From: Ichthyophis bannanicus
Taxonomy: Eukaryota; Chordata; Amphibia; Gymnophiona; Ichthyophiidae
DNA length: 64,000 nucleotides
Direction of reading: 5' to 3'
Assembly (NCBI GenBank): GCA_033557465.1
Contig: CM066035.1
Coordinates: forward strand, 900,891,309 to 900,955,308
Below are positions 1 to 10,816 of the stretch, one piece after another; position 1 is the first letter of the stretch; every line of letters begins with the position of its first letter. The notes under the pieces are model-generated. The model saw nothing but the letters and a program-made list of their open reading frames with translations, searched no databases and was not told the DNA's origin. A program made the position numbers and the translations under genes.

Positions 1-740
1 GTCATAGGACATGAAAAGCTGAGGAGCTTTGCAATGGGCCTGGGTCTGCTGTAAGTAGAAGGACAGGGCTCGTTTGCAATCCAGCGTATGAAGTACTAGT
101 TCCTCCCTGCCAGCATGAGGCCATGAGAAGAAGGTGGGAAGGATAACCTCATAGTTGAAGTGGAAAGGAGATACCACCTTTGGGAGGAATTTGGGGTGTG
201 TGCAGAGCACTACCCTATTCTTTAAGAGCCTTGTATATAGTGGATCCGCCACCAGGGCCTGGAGTTCACTCACTCTTCAAGCGACGTGAGGGCCACCAGA
301 AAGGCCACCTCCCAAGACAGATGCCACAGGTGGCAAGTGGCTAGGGGTTCGAATGGCGATTTGGTGAGCTGGGAGAGCACCACGTTGAGGTCCCACTCTG
401 CCACCAGAGGACGGTGCTTGGATAACAGGAGGCCCGAAGGAACTTGGAGAGCAGGGGTTGGCCCAAGAGGGGTTTTCCTCAACAGGGTGATGGTGAGCGG
501 TTATCGCAGTCGGATGCACCTTCACTGAGTTAGACTTCAGCCCAGTGTGGGACAGGTGCAATAGGTAATGGAGTACTACTTGCACATGCAAGAGTAGGGG
601 TTCTCCCTTCTTTCTGCACACCAGGCAAAAAATAGTCTCCACTTAAAGGCATAAGCCCGTCTGGTGGAGGGCTTTCAGAAGGCCAGTAGGATCTCCTCGA
701 CTTCTCTTGGAAGAATGAAAGGGGCCAGTGCTACCCTTTC
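1..740 (-). pseudogene. DIRS A1 tyrosine recombinase, partial and broken
   Basis: Reading leftward from about 740 the translation resembles the recombinase start of A2 and A3, including a GLKSNSVKVH stretch at roughly 535-500. Frame changes and a stop near 675 break it. The catalytic C-terminal part is missing beyond the window edge. In intact DIRS elements this enzyme is thought to insert a circular cDNA by site-specific recombination, which explains the lack of target duplications. Identification rests on comparison with the three other copies here. Confidence 0.75.
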
Positions 741-1007
741 AGCAGCCACGCTGTTAACATTAGGGACTCCAGGTTGGAATGCAGGAGTGAGCCCCCCTCC
801 TGAGACAGGCGGTCCAGGGCACGGCCTAGCAGGACTGGGAGTGCCACTATCAGGGAGAGCAGCAGTGGAAACCAGGGCTGTCTCAGCCACTTGGGGACAA
901 TTAGAATGACTGATGCCCTCTCGCCCCCTGTTTGTTGATATAGAACATAGCGACATGATTGTCCATTTGGATCAGTACTGACCAGTGTCACAGGCGGTGG
1001 CAGAACA
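731..1007 (-). pseudogene. DIRS A1 RNase H C-terminal part
   Basis: The translation ends with a RQPWFPLLLSL segment and LTAWLLKG, matching the RNase H/connector end of A2 (which ends LMAWLLKG at 7007) and A3 (12065). It is cut at about 1007 by the CR1-like insertion and continues at about 1620. The stop overlaps the start of the recombinase frame, the same overlapping arrangement as in the other copies. Confidence 0.75.
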
Positions 1008-1619
1008 CACCTTGAATATTGTGTGCAATTCTGGTTGCCGTATCTTAAAAAGTATATAGCATTATTAGAAAAGGTACAGAGAAGAGCCACCAAAATGGTA
1101 AAGGGGATAGAAGGATACCCCTATGAAGAGAGGCTAAGAAGGAAAAGAGACGGCTGAGGGGAAATATAGTAGAGGTCTATAAATTAATGAATGGAGTGGA
1201 ACGGGTAAACTTAGACCGACTGTTTACACCATCAAAATATAGAAAGACTAGGGAACATGCAATGAAGCTACAGGGTAACCTATTTAAAACTAATAAGAGA
1301 AAATATTTTTTCACTCAACGTGTAATCAAACTCTGGAATTCGTTACTGGAGGATATAGTAAACGCTGTTAGTGTAGCTGGGTTTAAAAAAGGTTGGACAA
1401 GTTCCTGGAGAAAAAGTCTATAAAGGTCCATAAACCATTATTAAAGGGGACCCGGGATATCCACTGCTTGCCCCAATACAAGCATTGTGGAACTTCGTCT
1501 TTTGGGGAAACTGCTAGGTACTTGTGACCTAGATTGACCACTGTTGGAAACAGGATACTGGGCTTGATTGACCTTGGTCAGACCCAATATGGCATTTCTT
1601 ATGTTCTTATGCTCGCAGG
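1008..1619 (+). mobile_element. CR1-like LINE 3' fragment inserted in DIRS A1
   Basis: The plus-strand translation, with breaks, reads as the C-terminal tail of a CR1/L2-clade reverse transcriptase. The clearest part is 1187-1423, with [12 protein letters not shown] and VAGFKKGW. The 3' end carries a short repeated TTCTTATG-type motif typical of CR1 termini. The same 3' tail recurs at 24735-25022. The element is 5' truncated. Removing it would rejoin DIRS A1 RNase H with its RT. The exact left boundary is uncertain by 10-20 bases and no clear target duplication is seen. Confidence 0.8.
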
Positions 1620-2520
1620 GCTAGAAAGATTGCCCTGAGCACCAGGAAATTGATCTGTAGGAGATACTCCTCCTGGGAACAGCTGCCTTGTGTGCGGCGG
1701 TCCCCACAATGCACCCCCCAACCTAGGACCTGAGGGTTCTCTGAGATGCGGGTGCTTGGAAGGCATTCCCGCCCTGAGATGGTGGACATTTTACCACCAG
1801 TTGAGAGATTCCGTCAGTTGGCAAGTAACCCTGACCCTGTCCCATAGCTTGTCCGTGGCTTGGGTCCACTGTGAATGGAGGTACCACTGGACTGTCCGCA
1901 TGTGCAAGCTGGCTGAGGGTTTTATGTGGGCTGTAGAGGCCATATGGCCCAGTAGGCAGAGGAGAAGAGCTGGCACGGAACGGCGACATTGTACCTCTCC
2001 TGCCAGTTGTCTGAGGTGCTCTGCCCTGTCTCTGGACCGCCTTGACTTGCAGCATGTCGAGCTGAACACCTATGAATTCCAGATTTTGGGCTGGAGAGAG
2101 ATGGGATTTGGAGCAGTTGATGACAAATCCCAGGTGCTGCAGGATGAGGGACGCAAGCTCTGATCAGCCAGTAGTCTATATAGGGGAAGAGTAAGGCCCC
2201 TTCCAGGCGCAAGTGGGTGGCCACCACCGCCAGGTATTTGGTAAAGACCCTTGGTGAGGAGGCCAGGCCAAAGGGTAGTACCCTGTATTGGTAGTGCCCT
2301 CCTCCTACCACAAACCTTAGGTACTGTCTCTGTGGGAGGGGTGGAGCACGATGTGTGTGAATGCATCTTTTAGATCCAAGGAGCACAGCCAATCTCCCTG
2401 ATGGAGGTAAGGCAGAAGTGTTCCAAGGAAGAGCATCTGGAACATCTCCCTCACCAGAAACTTGTTTATGTTTTGCAGGTCTAGTAGGGGCCTGAGGTCC
2501 CCAGTTCTCTGTGGGACAAA
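1620..2520 (-). pseudogene. DIRS A1 reverse transcriptase, central part
   Basis: Segments match the RT palm of A2 and A3: LPYLHQGDWLCSLDLKDAF near 2420, HYQYRVLPFGLASSPRVFTK near 2270, and FPYIDYWLIR near 2170. The last aligns with FPYLDDWLIR in the other copies, so one of the two catalytic aspartates has become Tyr. Frames shift near 2070-2100 and 2320. The sequence stops abruptly at 2520 in a QRTGDLRPLLDLQ context and continues at 16319 beyond A3. Confidence 0.85.
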
Positions 2521-2929
2521 GTAGTTACTCACCTGTAACAGGTGTTCTCCAAGAGCAGCAGGAATCAGTCCTCACATATGGGAGATGTCGACGCCGACAG
2601 AGTCCCCGTGCGTAGCATTTCCCCAGCTTTCAAAGAAAGCCTTTGGGAATGCAGCGCGCAAGCGCGGTCCCCTTTCCGCCCAAGGATGTCATCTTGCTCA
2701 GTCTGATGACATAGCTAAAAGACAGCAAAAATAGCAAAAATAAAGCATATGACTGCAACTCAAAGGGGAGGAGGGAGGGTTGTGAGGACTGATTCCTGCT
2801 GCTCCTGGAGAACACCTGCTACAGGTGAGTAACTACTCTTTCTCCAGGACCAAGCAGGAAGTCTGTCCTCACATATGGGACTCCCCAGCTCAGGGTTACC
2901 AGAGGCCCCAAACTGAAACAATGAGCTCC
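2521..2929. repeat. DIRS A3 left inverted terminal repeat and internal complementary region
   Basis: 2521-2720 matches, in inverted orientation, the right end at about 16110-16318. Near 2790-2880 an internal complementary region repeats the reverse complement of the left outer edge (GCTGCTCCTGGAGAACACCT) joined to the right outer edge (TCTCCAGGACCAAGCAGGAA). DIRS-1 elements use such a region to template the ends of a circular cDNA. The same block occurs in A2 at 5468-5860. Confidence 0.8.
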
Positions 2930-3839
2930 CTCTAGAGCAGTGATGGCTAACCTTTTTGAGCCCGAGTGCCCAAACTGCCGCACAAAACCAAAGAATTTCC
3001 TCAAAGTGCCAGCACGTCATTTGCATAAGTGGTCTTATTTGCATAAATATTTGCATAATGTTACCATACACTAACTTTTAGTAAACATGTCTCTTAATGA
3101 GTGTATGGATAAAGAAAGACTAAAAGATTTCTACATTACTATAATCCAGTGCCAACCGCCAGGCACATTAGGAACTACTACAAACGCTGCCCATTTAGAA
3201 CCCATAGCAAACCCGCCGTATCCTGACAGCATTACCAGGACTCACAAAGCACCATACCCTACCTATCAAAAGGCAACACTGCAAATATTAAACCAATACA
3301 TTTCAGTGAATACTGGGGAAAGAGAACAAGTGGCAACGTCAAATAGGAATTTCCTCTTGTACCAAACAAAGCGCAGATGTTAATGATGCACATTTCCCAG
3401 AGCTGACATATTCCAGTTAATAAATTCAAAATAAAGAGATATCTTTCTACCTTTTGTGCATTTTTTTTCAGTTGCAATTGGTCCAGCCATTTTCTTCTGG
3501 TTTCTTCATGTTTTCTGCTAACTCTCCATCGTCTGCTGTCCATTTGTCCTTTCTTCTCTCTTCTAGTTTTTTTTCCATTCTCTCTCTCTCTACATCTGCT
3601 TTAACATACTAATCTTTCTCCTTTTGCTCTTTCCTCATTCCTATTTCATCCACACAAATTTTACCCCTCCATCCTCAATCCCCAATTACTCTCCCAATAC
3701 CTGGCCAATTGTAGATTTTTCATCCCTCCTACACAAAATATTTTTCCCCTCTCCATTTTACTCTCCCAGCCCCATCCCATTCTAATCCTCCCCCAACATC
3801 AGCTCCCTTCTAGTTCCAGTCTCACCCAGCATCCATTCC

Positions 3840-4680
3840 CTTCTTCAAGCCCCCCACTTCCCCTCAGCCCATTTCCATTCCAAGCCCCGTCCCCATCAGC
3901 TATTTGCAGTTCAAGCCCCCCACTTCCCCTCAGCCCATTTCCATTCCAAGCCCCATCCCCAACAGCTATTTGCAGTTCAAGCCCCCTTCCACTCAGCCCA
4001 TTTCCAGTCCTAGCAACCCCCCAACCCATTACCAGTCCTAGCCCCCCATAGCCCACTCCCAGTCCTAATCCCACCAGTCCATTTCCAGTCCTAATCTCCC
4101 CATCAGCCCACTCCCAGTCCTAATCCCCCATCACTCAATTTTTAGTTTAAGCCCCCCCAGCGCCCATCACCACTCCTAACCCCCCCAGCACCCATCACCA
4201 CTCCTACCCCCCCCAGCCCAGCGCCCATCACCACTCCTAACCCCCACAGCCAGCCAGTGCCCATCACCACTCCTAACCCCCCCCAGCCAGCCCAGGGTCC
4301 ATCACCACTCCTAACCCCCCAGCCCAGTGCCCTTCACCACTCCTACACCCCCCCCACCCCAGCCCATCTCTACTCCTTAAACCCCCCATCCCAGCCCAGC
4401 CCTGCCCATAACTTCTCCTTAACCCCCCCAGCCCAGCCCAGCCCATCACCACTCCTAACCCCCCCAGCCCAGCCCAGCCCATCACCACTCCTAACCCCCC
4501 CAGCCCAGCCCAGCCCATCACCACTCCTAACCCCCCCTCCAGCCCATCACCACTCCTAACCCCCCAGCCCAGCCCAGCCCAGCCCATCACCACTCCTAAC
4601 CCCCCCCCAGCCCAGCCCAGCCCAGCCCATCACCACTCCTAACCCCCACCCCCCAGCCCAGCCCAGCCCAGCCCAGGGAA
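3840..4680. repeat. C-rich minisatellite inside the hAT element
   Basis: Two near-identical blocks of about 65 bases (CCCATTTCCATTCCAAGCCC and surrounding sequence) lie at about 3865-3990. They are followed by a degenerate array of roughly 30-base units built on CCCAGCCCAGCCCATCACCA plus CTCCTAACCCCC. Copy number rises toward 4440-4680. Long uninterrupted frames here (for example 4273-4593) are artefacts of the periodic sequence, not genes. Confidence 0.9.
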
Positions 4681-4699
4681 AATTAAAAAAAAAAAAGAA

Positions 4700-5092
4700 A
4701 ACCTGTCTGCTGCCGCTGTCGGGGCCGCCGCGGCAGAATCGAGCGTGCCGCGGGGCCCCCCTGTACCCACCCCGCAGAGCCTGCCCTCCCCGTAGCAGCG
4801 CTCGCTTTTGGGCTGCAGTCAGACGCGCCGGCGTGCAGAGCGCGAGGGAAGAGTTCCCTCGCTGCTCTGTTAAGCCCGCGGGGGCTGATGGGAAGTTCCC
4901 ATCAGCCCCCGCGGGCTTAACGGAGTCGCGAAAGGGAAACTCTTCCCTTCGCGCTCTGCAAGCCGGCGCGTCTGACTGTAGCTCCAAAGAGAGAGCTGCT
5001 ACGGGGAGGGCAGGATCTGCCGGGTACAGGGGGGCCCCGCGGCACGCTCGATTCTGCCGCGGCGGCCCCGACAGCGGCAGCAGACAGGGTTG
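4700..5092. repeat. Near-perfect GC-rich palindrome of about 390 bp
   Basis: The left arm reads from CCTGTCTGCTGCCGCTGTCG; the right arm ends with its reverse complement CGACAGCGGCAGCAGACAGG. The centre is near 4893, in GATGGGAAGTTCCCATC. Arms include the inverted pair CGGCAGAATCGAGCGTGCCG/CGGCACGCTCGATTCTGCCG. An A-run borders the left arm and a T-run the right. It could fold as one long hairpin. Small differences between the arms show they have aged or were never identical. Confidence 0.88.
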
Positions 5093-5192
5093 TTTTTTTT
5101 TTCGATTGCGGACCTTCCCGCGTGCCAGCTGCAAGGCCTTCGCGTGCCACAGCTGGCACGCGTGCCATAGGTTCGCCATCGCTGCTCTAGAG

Positions 5193-5467
5193 CCTCAGCA
5201 TGCAAGAACAGAATCTTCTCTGATAACGCCCACGAACAGTAGCCCAACACCAGGGCCGGAGGATAGGAGTTGCCTAAACCCCAAAGAGATTATGGAGTAC
5301 CGCTTGCCTGAAAGCACTGTCCCTGCGGGACTCCCTCTCAAGGCAGTACTGAGCCGCAAAAGTCTGGCTTGAACACCAAGTAGCGGCCCTGCAGATGTCT
5401 GCCAACGGAACAGAGCGGAGATGAGTCATTGACGCAGCCTTCGTCCTGACACGATGAGCCGTAAAGC
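5193..5467 (-). pseudogene. DIRS A3 tyrosine recombinase C-terminal part
   Basis: In the right frame the minus strand gives an AHRVR stretch near 5450 and a C-terminal FAAQYC near 5345, the positions of the H-x-x-R box and nucleophilic Tyr region of the YR fold (A2 has FAAHYC). The Tyr codon survives, but the preceding His is Gln. The N-terminal portion of the same gene is at 11221-12104, beyond A2, and the hAT element lies on its 3' side. Confidence 0.7.
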
Positions 5468-5860
5468 GTAGTTACTCACCTGTAACAGGTGTTCTCCAGG
5501 AGCAGCAGGAATCAGTCCTCACATATGGGTGACGTCGGCGCCGACGGAGCCCTCGCGGAGCAATTTTCCCCAGCTTTCAAAGAAAGCCTTTGGGAATTGC
5601 AGCGCGCATGCGTGGTCCTCTTCCCGCCCAAGGGTGCCATCTTGCTCAGTCAGATGACATAGCTAAAAGACAGCAAAAATTAGCAAAAACGAAAGCATAA
5701 AACTGCAACTCCAAGGGGAGGAGGGAGGGTTGTGAGGACTGATTCCTGCTGCTCCTGGAGAACACCTGTTACAGGTGAGTAACTACGCTTTCTCCAGGAC
5801 CAAGCAGGAAGTCAGTCCTCACATATGGGACTCCCAAGCTTAAGGCTACCGGAGACCCTA
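5468..5860. repeat. DIRS A2 left inverted terminal repeat and internal complementary region
   Basis: 5468-5660 is an inverted repeat of about 11035-11220, with shared blocks such as GTGACGTCGGCGCCGACGGA. The outermost bases differ: GTAGTTACTC on the left, and on the right CAGGACCAAGCAGG just inside the terminal TTCTCC when read inward on the minus strand. Around 5740-5830 the internal region joins the complements of both outer edges, a frozen circle-junction template. Confidence 0.85.
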
Positions 5861-5967
5861 AGCACAAAAATGAGCTCCCTCTAGCTCAGCAACACAGAAG
5901 GAAGGAATCTTCTCTGAATACGTCTCCAACCGGTAGCCCAACATCCGGGATGGAGGGTAGGAGTTGC

Positions 5968-7050
5968 CTATACCTCGAAGAGGTTACGGAGGACTGCCTG
6001 TCCGAAAGCACTGTCCCTGCGGGACTCCCTCTCCAGGCAGTAATGGGCTGCAAAAGTCTGGCTTGAAGACCAAGTAGCGGCCCGGCAGATGTCTGCCAAT
6101 GGAACAGAGCGGAGGTAAGCCACTGACGTAGCCTTCGCCCGAACACGATGAGCGGTGTGACTCTACCTTCCAGCACGAGGCCCGCAGCCTCGTAAGCCCA
6201 AGCGATGCAGTCCGCAATCCAGATGGACAGAGTACGCTTGGAGACAGGGAGCCCCAACTTGTTGGGGTCATAAGACACGAAGAGCTGAACAGCCTTTCGG
6301 TGCTCCCGCGTACGGTCAAGGTAGAAGTTCAGCGCCCTCCTACAGTCCAGGGTATGCAGGACCATTTCAGCTCGGCTGGAGTGTGGCCTGGGAAAGTAGG
6401 TTGGAAGTACCACCTCCTGGTTGATGTGAAAAGGGGAAACCACTTTGGGAAGAAATTTAGGGTGAGTCCGTAGGACTACCCGGTTCTTGTAGAACCTAGT
6501 GTAAGGAGGATCAGATACTAGGGCCTGCAGCTCACTAACGCGTCTAGCAGAAGTGAGGGCCACCAAGAACAAGGTTTTCCAGGAAAGAAAACGAAGAGGA
6601 CAGGTAGCCATAGGCTCAAAAGGCGGACAGGTAAGCCGCTGTAAAACCACATTGAGATCCCAGTTCAGGGCTGGCGGGCGCAAAGGTGGTTAAAGGAGAA
6701 GGAGGCCTCTGAGAAAACGAGCCACCAGAGGGTGGCTGGAAAGAGGTCCACCATCCACCGGCACGTGATGCGCAGAAATAGCACTGAGGTGGACTTTAAC
6801 CGAGTTGGACTTGAGGCCAAGATTAGAAAAAGAAAGCAAGTACTGCAAGACCACTGATGCCGAACAGGAGAAGGGGTCTTGAGACTGCTGAGTACACCAG
6901 ACGGAGAACCGACGCCACTTAAGAGCGTAGGACTTCCGGGTGGAAGGCCTCCTGGAGGCCAAGACGACCTCTTCCACATCTGGAGGCAGCTGGAGAGGAG
7001 CAAGGACTACCCTTTCAGCAGCCAGGCCATCAGATGAAGGGACCGGAGGT
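5968..7050 (-). pseudogene. DIRS A2 tyrosine recombinase (YR)
   Basis: Tyrosine recombinase of the lambda-integrase fold, expected to insert the circular cDNA. Visible parts in order are a start region overlapping the RNase H end, SYALKWRRFS (about 6925), the first catalytic Arg in TSARRVSELQ (about 6545), AHRVRA (about 6160) and FAAHYC with the nucleophilic Tyr (about 6040), ending with a stop at 5968-5970. Two lesions are seen: an in-frame TAA at 6690-6692, where A3 has Lys, and a one-base frameshift near 6160-6175. All four catalytic positions can still be read, so decay is recent or mild. Confidence 0.85.
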
Positions 7051-8880
7051 TGGGGTGCAGGAGCGTCCCCCGATCCTGCGAGAGGAGGTCGGGCTGAAAC
7101 CCCAGAGGAAGAGGGGTGTCCACCGCTAGCTGCATCAGAAGCGGGAACCAAGGTTGCCTCGGCCACCGGGGAGCCACTAGGATCATCGATGCCTTGTCTC
7201 TGAGAACTTTGAAGAGCGTCCGAGACACCAGAGGCATGGGTGGAAAGGCATACAAGAGGCCTGTGGACCATGGAATCAGAAAAGCATCCGCCGCTACCCG
7301 GAGAGGATGCGGCTGTCGAGAGCAGAATCTGGGAAGCTGCCGGTTCAGAGGACTGGCGAACAGATCCATGGTGGGGAGGCCCCACCGTAGAAAGATCCGC
7401 TGAACCACAAGCGGATCCAACCTCCACTCGTGCGGTTGGAGGACCCTGCTCAGTTTGTCTGCCAGGTAGTTTTCTTGACCTGGGAGATAGACAGCTTTGA
7501 GGACGATGTTGCGGTGGACGGCCCAAGAGCAGAGCTTCTGTGCTTCCTGACAGAGAAGGAAGGAGCCGGTTCCGCCTTGCTTGTTCACGTAGAACATGGC
7601 AACCTGATTGTCTGTCTGGACAAGTACTGACTGGTGAGAAATCAGGTGAGAAGGCTTTGAGCGCTAGGCGGATGGCTCTGAGCTCCAGGACGTTGATCTG
7701 CTGAGCGGACTCCCAAGGAGTCCAGAGACCCTGAGTACAAGTCCCTTGGCAATGTGCTCCCCAGCCCTGGAGAGAAGCATCGGTCGTCAGGACCTGAGAA
7801 TGTGCAGGAGGCTGAAAGGTCACCCCGAGCACTAGGTTTGGCAGGTGAAGCCACCATCGCAGAGAGGAGACCAGCTGGTCGGAGATCTGTACGGAGTCCG
7901 CTAGGCTCCCAGTGGCCTGATGCCATTGTTTGCGAAGGCACCATTGAGCAGGTCGCATGTTCAGGCGGGCATAGGGGGTTACATGGACCGTGGAAGCCAT
8001 ATGGCCGAGCAGTCTCAGAAATTGCCTGGCCGAGACCAGGGAATTGCTGTGAAAGCGGCTGGCGAGATCCATGAGCCTTTGGGCCCTGTCTAGGGGCAGG
8101 AAGGCCCGCGCTTGAAGAGTGTCCAACCTGGCGCCGATGAATTCTAGATCTTGAGAGGGGAGCAAAGTGGACTTTGCGAAGTTTATGACAAATCCCAAGT
8201 GCTGGAGCAGAGCTACCGTGCGATGAGTAGCCTGAGTGGCTTCTTGGGCAGACTGGGCCCTGATGAGCCAGTCGTCCAGGTATGGGAACACAAAGAGACC
8301 CTGAAGCCTCAGATAGGCCGCCACCACTGCTAGGCATTTGGTGAACACTCTGGGGGCGGAGGATAGGCCGAAAGGCAGTACTCTGTACTGGTAATGGCGT
8401 CCGTCCACCACAAACCTGAGGTATTGCCTGTGGTCTGGATGAATAAGGATATGAGTATACGCATCCTTCAGATCTAAGGAGCATAGCCAGTCTCCCTGCT
8501 GGAGGTAGGGCAGCAGGATTCCAAGGGTAAGCATTTTGAACTTTTCCTTTGCAAGGAACTTGTTGAGGTTTCGCAAGTCCAGGATGGGTCTGAGGCCTCC
8601 TGTTCTTTTTGGAACCAGGAAGTACCTGGAGTAAAACCCTTGACCCTTCAGGTGGTGGGGCACCGGTTCCACGGCTCGTTCCTGAACAAGACTTGCTAAC
8701 TCCTGAAGGAGTAAGTCCCTGTGCAGAGGGAGTCTGGAAGGCTCCCCTGGAAAGTAGGAGGGAGGCACCTGGTGAAAATGAAGAAGATAGCCCTTTTGAA
8801 CTATCTGAAGCACCCAGGTATCTGTGGTGATGTCGGACCACCTGTGGGCAAAGTGGACCAGCCGGCCTCCTGTGCTGAGA
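7007..8880 (-). pseudogene. DIRS A2 reverse transcriptase-RNase H
   Basis: Reads from FAHRWSDITTDTW through the RT palm (DWLCSLDLKDAYTHI, LPFGLSSAPRVFTK, catalytic FPYLDDWLIR near 8270) to RNase H (LTTDASLQGWGAH near 7780; LVQTDNQVAMFYVN near 7610; LADKLSRVLQPHEW near 7450), ending LMAWLLKG at 7007. A small deletion near 7640-7660 puts the second half of RNase H in another frame. The RT half is intact with both catalytic Asp. The 3' end overlaps the recombinase frame. An open frame of 867 codons (9293-6690) combines RT, a meaningless stretch and the recombinase start. Confidence 0.88.
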
Positions 8881-8916
8881 GAAACCAGCTGAGGGGGAGA
8901 GGCTATGCTGAGAAAG

Positions 8917-10816
8917 TCAAAAACCCCCACCCTGCTGAGCAGGGGCCGGTGGTGCAGGCTTGGGGGCTTGCTGCCTACGGGACCCATTACCCCGTCCCTT
9001 GGCCTGCTTTCCCTGTGGGGGAGCTGGGGAGGCCTGATACTGAGGGTAGTATTTATAGGCAGCCGCCTTCCTCGGGTAAAAGGGCTTTTTCCCCGAGGCC
9101 TTCTTCTTTTGAGAAGGGGCAGAGGTTTTCCTCGAGAGACGAGTTCTGGTGAGAGTCTCTGTCTCGATTTGTGCAGCTTTCTCATCCATGGGCTTGCCAA
9201 AGATGTTGTCACCTCGGCAGGGGACATCGACCAACTTGTCCTGCACCCAGGGCTCGAGGTCGGACGACTGGAGCCAAGCCTGGCGGCGTCCACCGATGCC
9301 GGCCGCGGCTACTCGAGCCGAAGCCTCAAAACCATCATAGGCTGCTCGAAAAATAAACTTGGAGCACTCCCGAATACCAGTAGACAAGGATTGGAACCTC
9401 TGCAAAGGTTCATCGGAGAGACCAGCAGAGAACCCGGCTATTTCTTTAGCCAGGTCTCGGAGATACATGCCCATGTAGAGCTGGTATGTCTGGACTCGAC
9501 AAGCAAGCATAGAGCCCTGGAAACACTTCCTACCGAGGGCATCCAGGCTTCGGGCTTCCCTACCAGGGGGCACCGAGGAGTGCATTTTCTGACTCTTCAG
9601 TCTATGCATGGCCGATTCCACCACCATGGAATGGTGCGGTAGTTGTGCCTTTTGGAACCCGGGGCTCTTGCGGACTCGATAAATGGAATCGACCCGCTTG
9701 CTCAATACCGGCGACGGCACCGGGCTCTCCCACATGCGGAAGAGAAGCCGTTCCAGCATGGGAGGAACCAGTACAATAAAGGCCTCCTTTGGGGGAGAGT
9801 CATATTGGAGGGCATCGAGTTCTTCGACTCGAGGCTCCTCCTCGGGATCCGCAGGGAAGGCCAAGGCTTTGGCCATATCCCTCACGAAGTCCGAGAACCG
9901 GGTATCCTCCGGGGGGGAGTCCGATAGGACACACCGAGTCCGAAAGGAACCAGGTGACTCTTCGTCCTCAGATTCCCAGGCCGACTCTTCGGAGGAGGAG
10001 TCGACCGGCTCCGGTCGGGCGGGCACTGAAGCCATCCGCCCCGACGCCGAGGGAGTCGGCGTCGACGACCTCGGTCCCGAACGGGAGGCCGAAGGAGACC
10101 TCAACCGAGGATCGACTCGAGCCCTCATGGACTCGAGGATCGGCTCGGTCTCCGGGGTCGACTTGGAGGTCGACGTCCCGGCGGTCAGGGCAGAAGCGCC
10201 AGCGAGGCCAGCGATCAATGCCCGCTGCTGGTCCATGAAGGCAGCCAAGCTGACCTCAAAAGGCCGTCAACCTGAGTCCGAGCTCAGGAGACCCTGCAGC
10301 CCCCGACTCGGGCCCCGACGGCGTCGGGCCCGACGTCGGGTCCTTCGGAGGTGAGTCTACGAGGACAACAGTACTCACGTGAGCGGGCAAGTCCTCCTCG
10401 AGTCGAGGATGTTTCGACGGCCTCTCTGACTCCAAGGACCCGGGACGGGAATCGGGGCTATGCGACCTGGCCCTCGAGGGACCAGGAGCGTCCACCGATC
10501 CCGCCCTCGCGGGTTTCTTCTTCCGATGATGATCCCGTGTAGGAGACCCCCTTTCAGAGGAACTTCGACGATGCTCAGGACCAGAGTCCAGAGACGTCGA
10601 AGCCTCTGACGAGGTCCGAGCCCAGCCGGAGTCAGAGAAGATATGCTCCCGCTGGTGCTGCCGACTCCTCAATGCTTTTGAGGACATCTTGCCGCATGGC
10701 CCACAGATCATGGAGTTATGATCCGGGCCTAGGCAGCGGAGGCAGAAGTCGTGAGTGTCTGTAAGAGACATAAGTTTCTTACAGAGGTCACACTTTTTGA
10801 AGCCACTGGCCGCCAT
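8917..10816 (-). pseudogene. DIRS A2 gag-like ORF1
   Basis: Starts MAASGFKKCDLC with paired Cys motifs (CDLC, CLRC, CGPC) in the first 45 residues, suggesting a zinc-binding head. A Ser/Arg/Pro-rich low-complexity region follows, then a conserved helical body (FVRDMAKALAF, PPMLERLLFRMW, SPGFQKAQLPHHSMV, YLRDLAKEIAGFSAGLS) and a basic tail ending AQQGGGF. One extra T near 10256 shifts the frame between residues around 186 and 190; otherwise open. DIRS ORF1 proteins of this kind are regarded as nucleocapsid-like and are related to the LAP2-alpha domain of vertebrates; that link is family knowledge, not shown here. Confidence 0.85.

Larger units (their letters stand above)
1..2520 (-). mobile_element. 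DIRS family A copy A1, 3' segment (outermost element of the nest)
   Basis: Minus-strand DIRS retrotransposon remnant running off the left edge. It holds the end of the tyrosine recombinase gene, RNase H and most of the reverse transcriptase, in the same order as the better preserved copies A2 and A3. It stops at 2520, where the terminal repeat of A3 begins, and the missing RT N-terminus resumes at 16319. A CR1-like LINE interrupts it at about 1008-1619. A1 is the most degraded copy of the nest, as expected of the oldest layer. Confidence 0.85.
2938..5184. mobile_element. Non-autonomous hAT DNA transposon with exact 8-bp TSD
   Basis: Ends are CAGTGATGGC at the left and GCCATCGCTG at the right, imperfect inverted repeats of the hAT/Charlie type. 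They are flanked by identical 8-bp duplications CTCTAGAG at 2930-2937 and 5185-5192. No transposase frame is present. The interior holds an AT-rich left part, a pyrimidine-rich minisatellite (about 3840-4680), and a large GC-rich palindrome (about 4700-5090). Mobility must have depended on a transposase encoded elsewhere. Confidence 0.92.
2521..5467 (-). mobile_element. DIRS family A copy A3, 3' segment (middle layer)
   Basis: Starts with the family A terminal repeat (GTAGTTACTCACCTGTAACA), inserted into the RT of A1. It carries the internal complementary region, then a hAT insertion (2938-5184), then the recombinase C-terminus, and is cut at 5467 by A2. The rest of A3 lies at 11221-16318. 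Sequence just left of A2 and just right of it aligns with one continuous stretch of A2's own recombinase gene (about 6060-6200), which establishes the nesting. Confidence 0.88.

Noticed and set aside
4140..4680. CRISPR-like or telomere-like array of short units
   Set aside because: Units are degenerate and contiguous without spacers and are C-rich minisatellite repeats within a transposon.
4273..5179. Long open frames on both strands in 4257-4593 and 4556-5372
   Set aside because: They lie in a C-rich minisatellite and a GC palindrome inside a hAT element; the translations are periodic or mirror each other.
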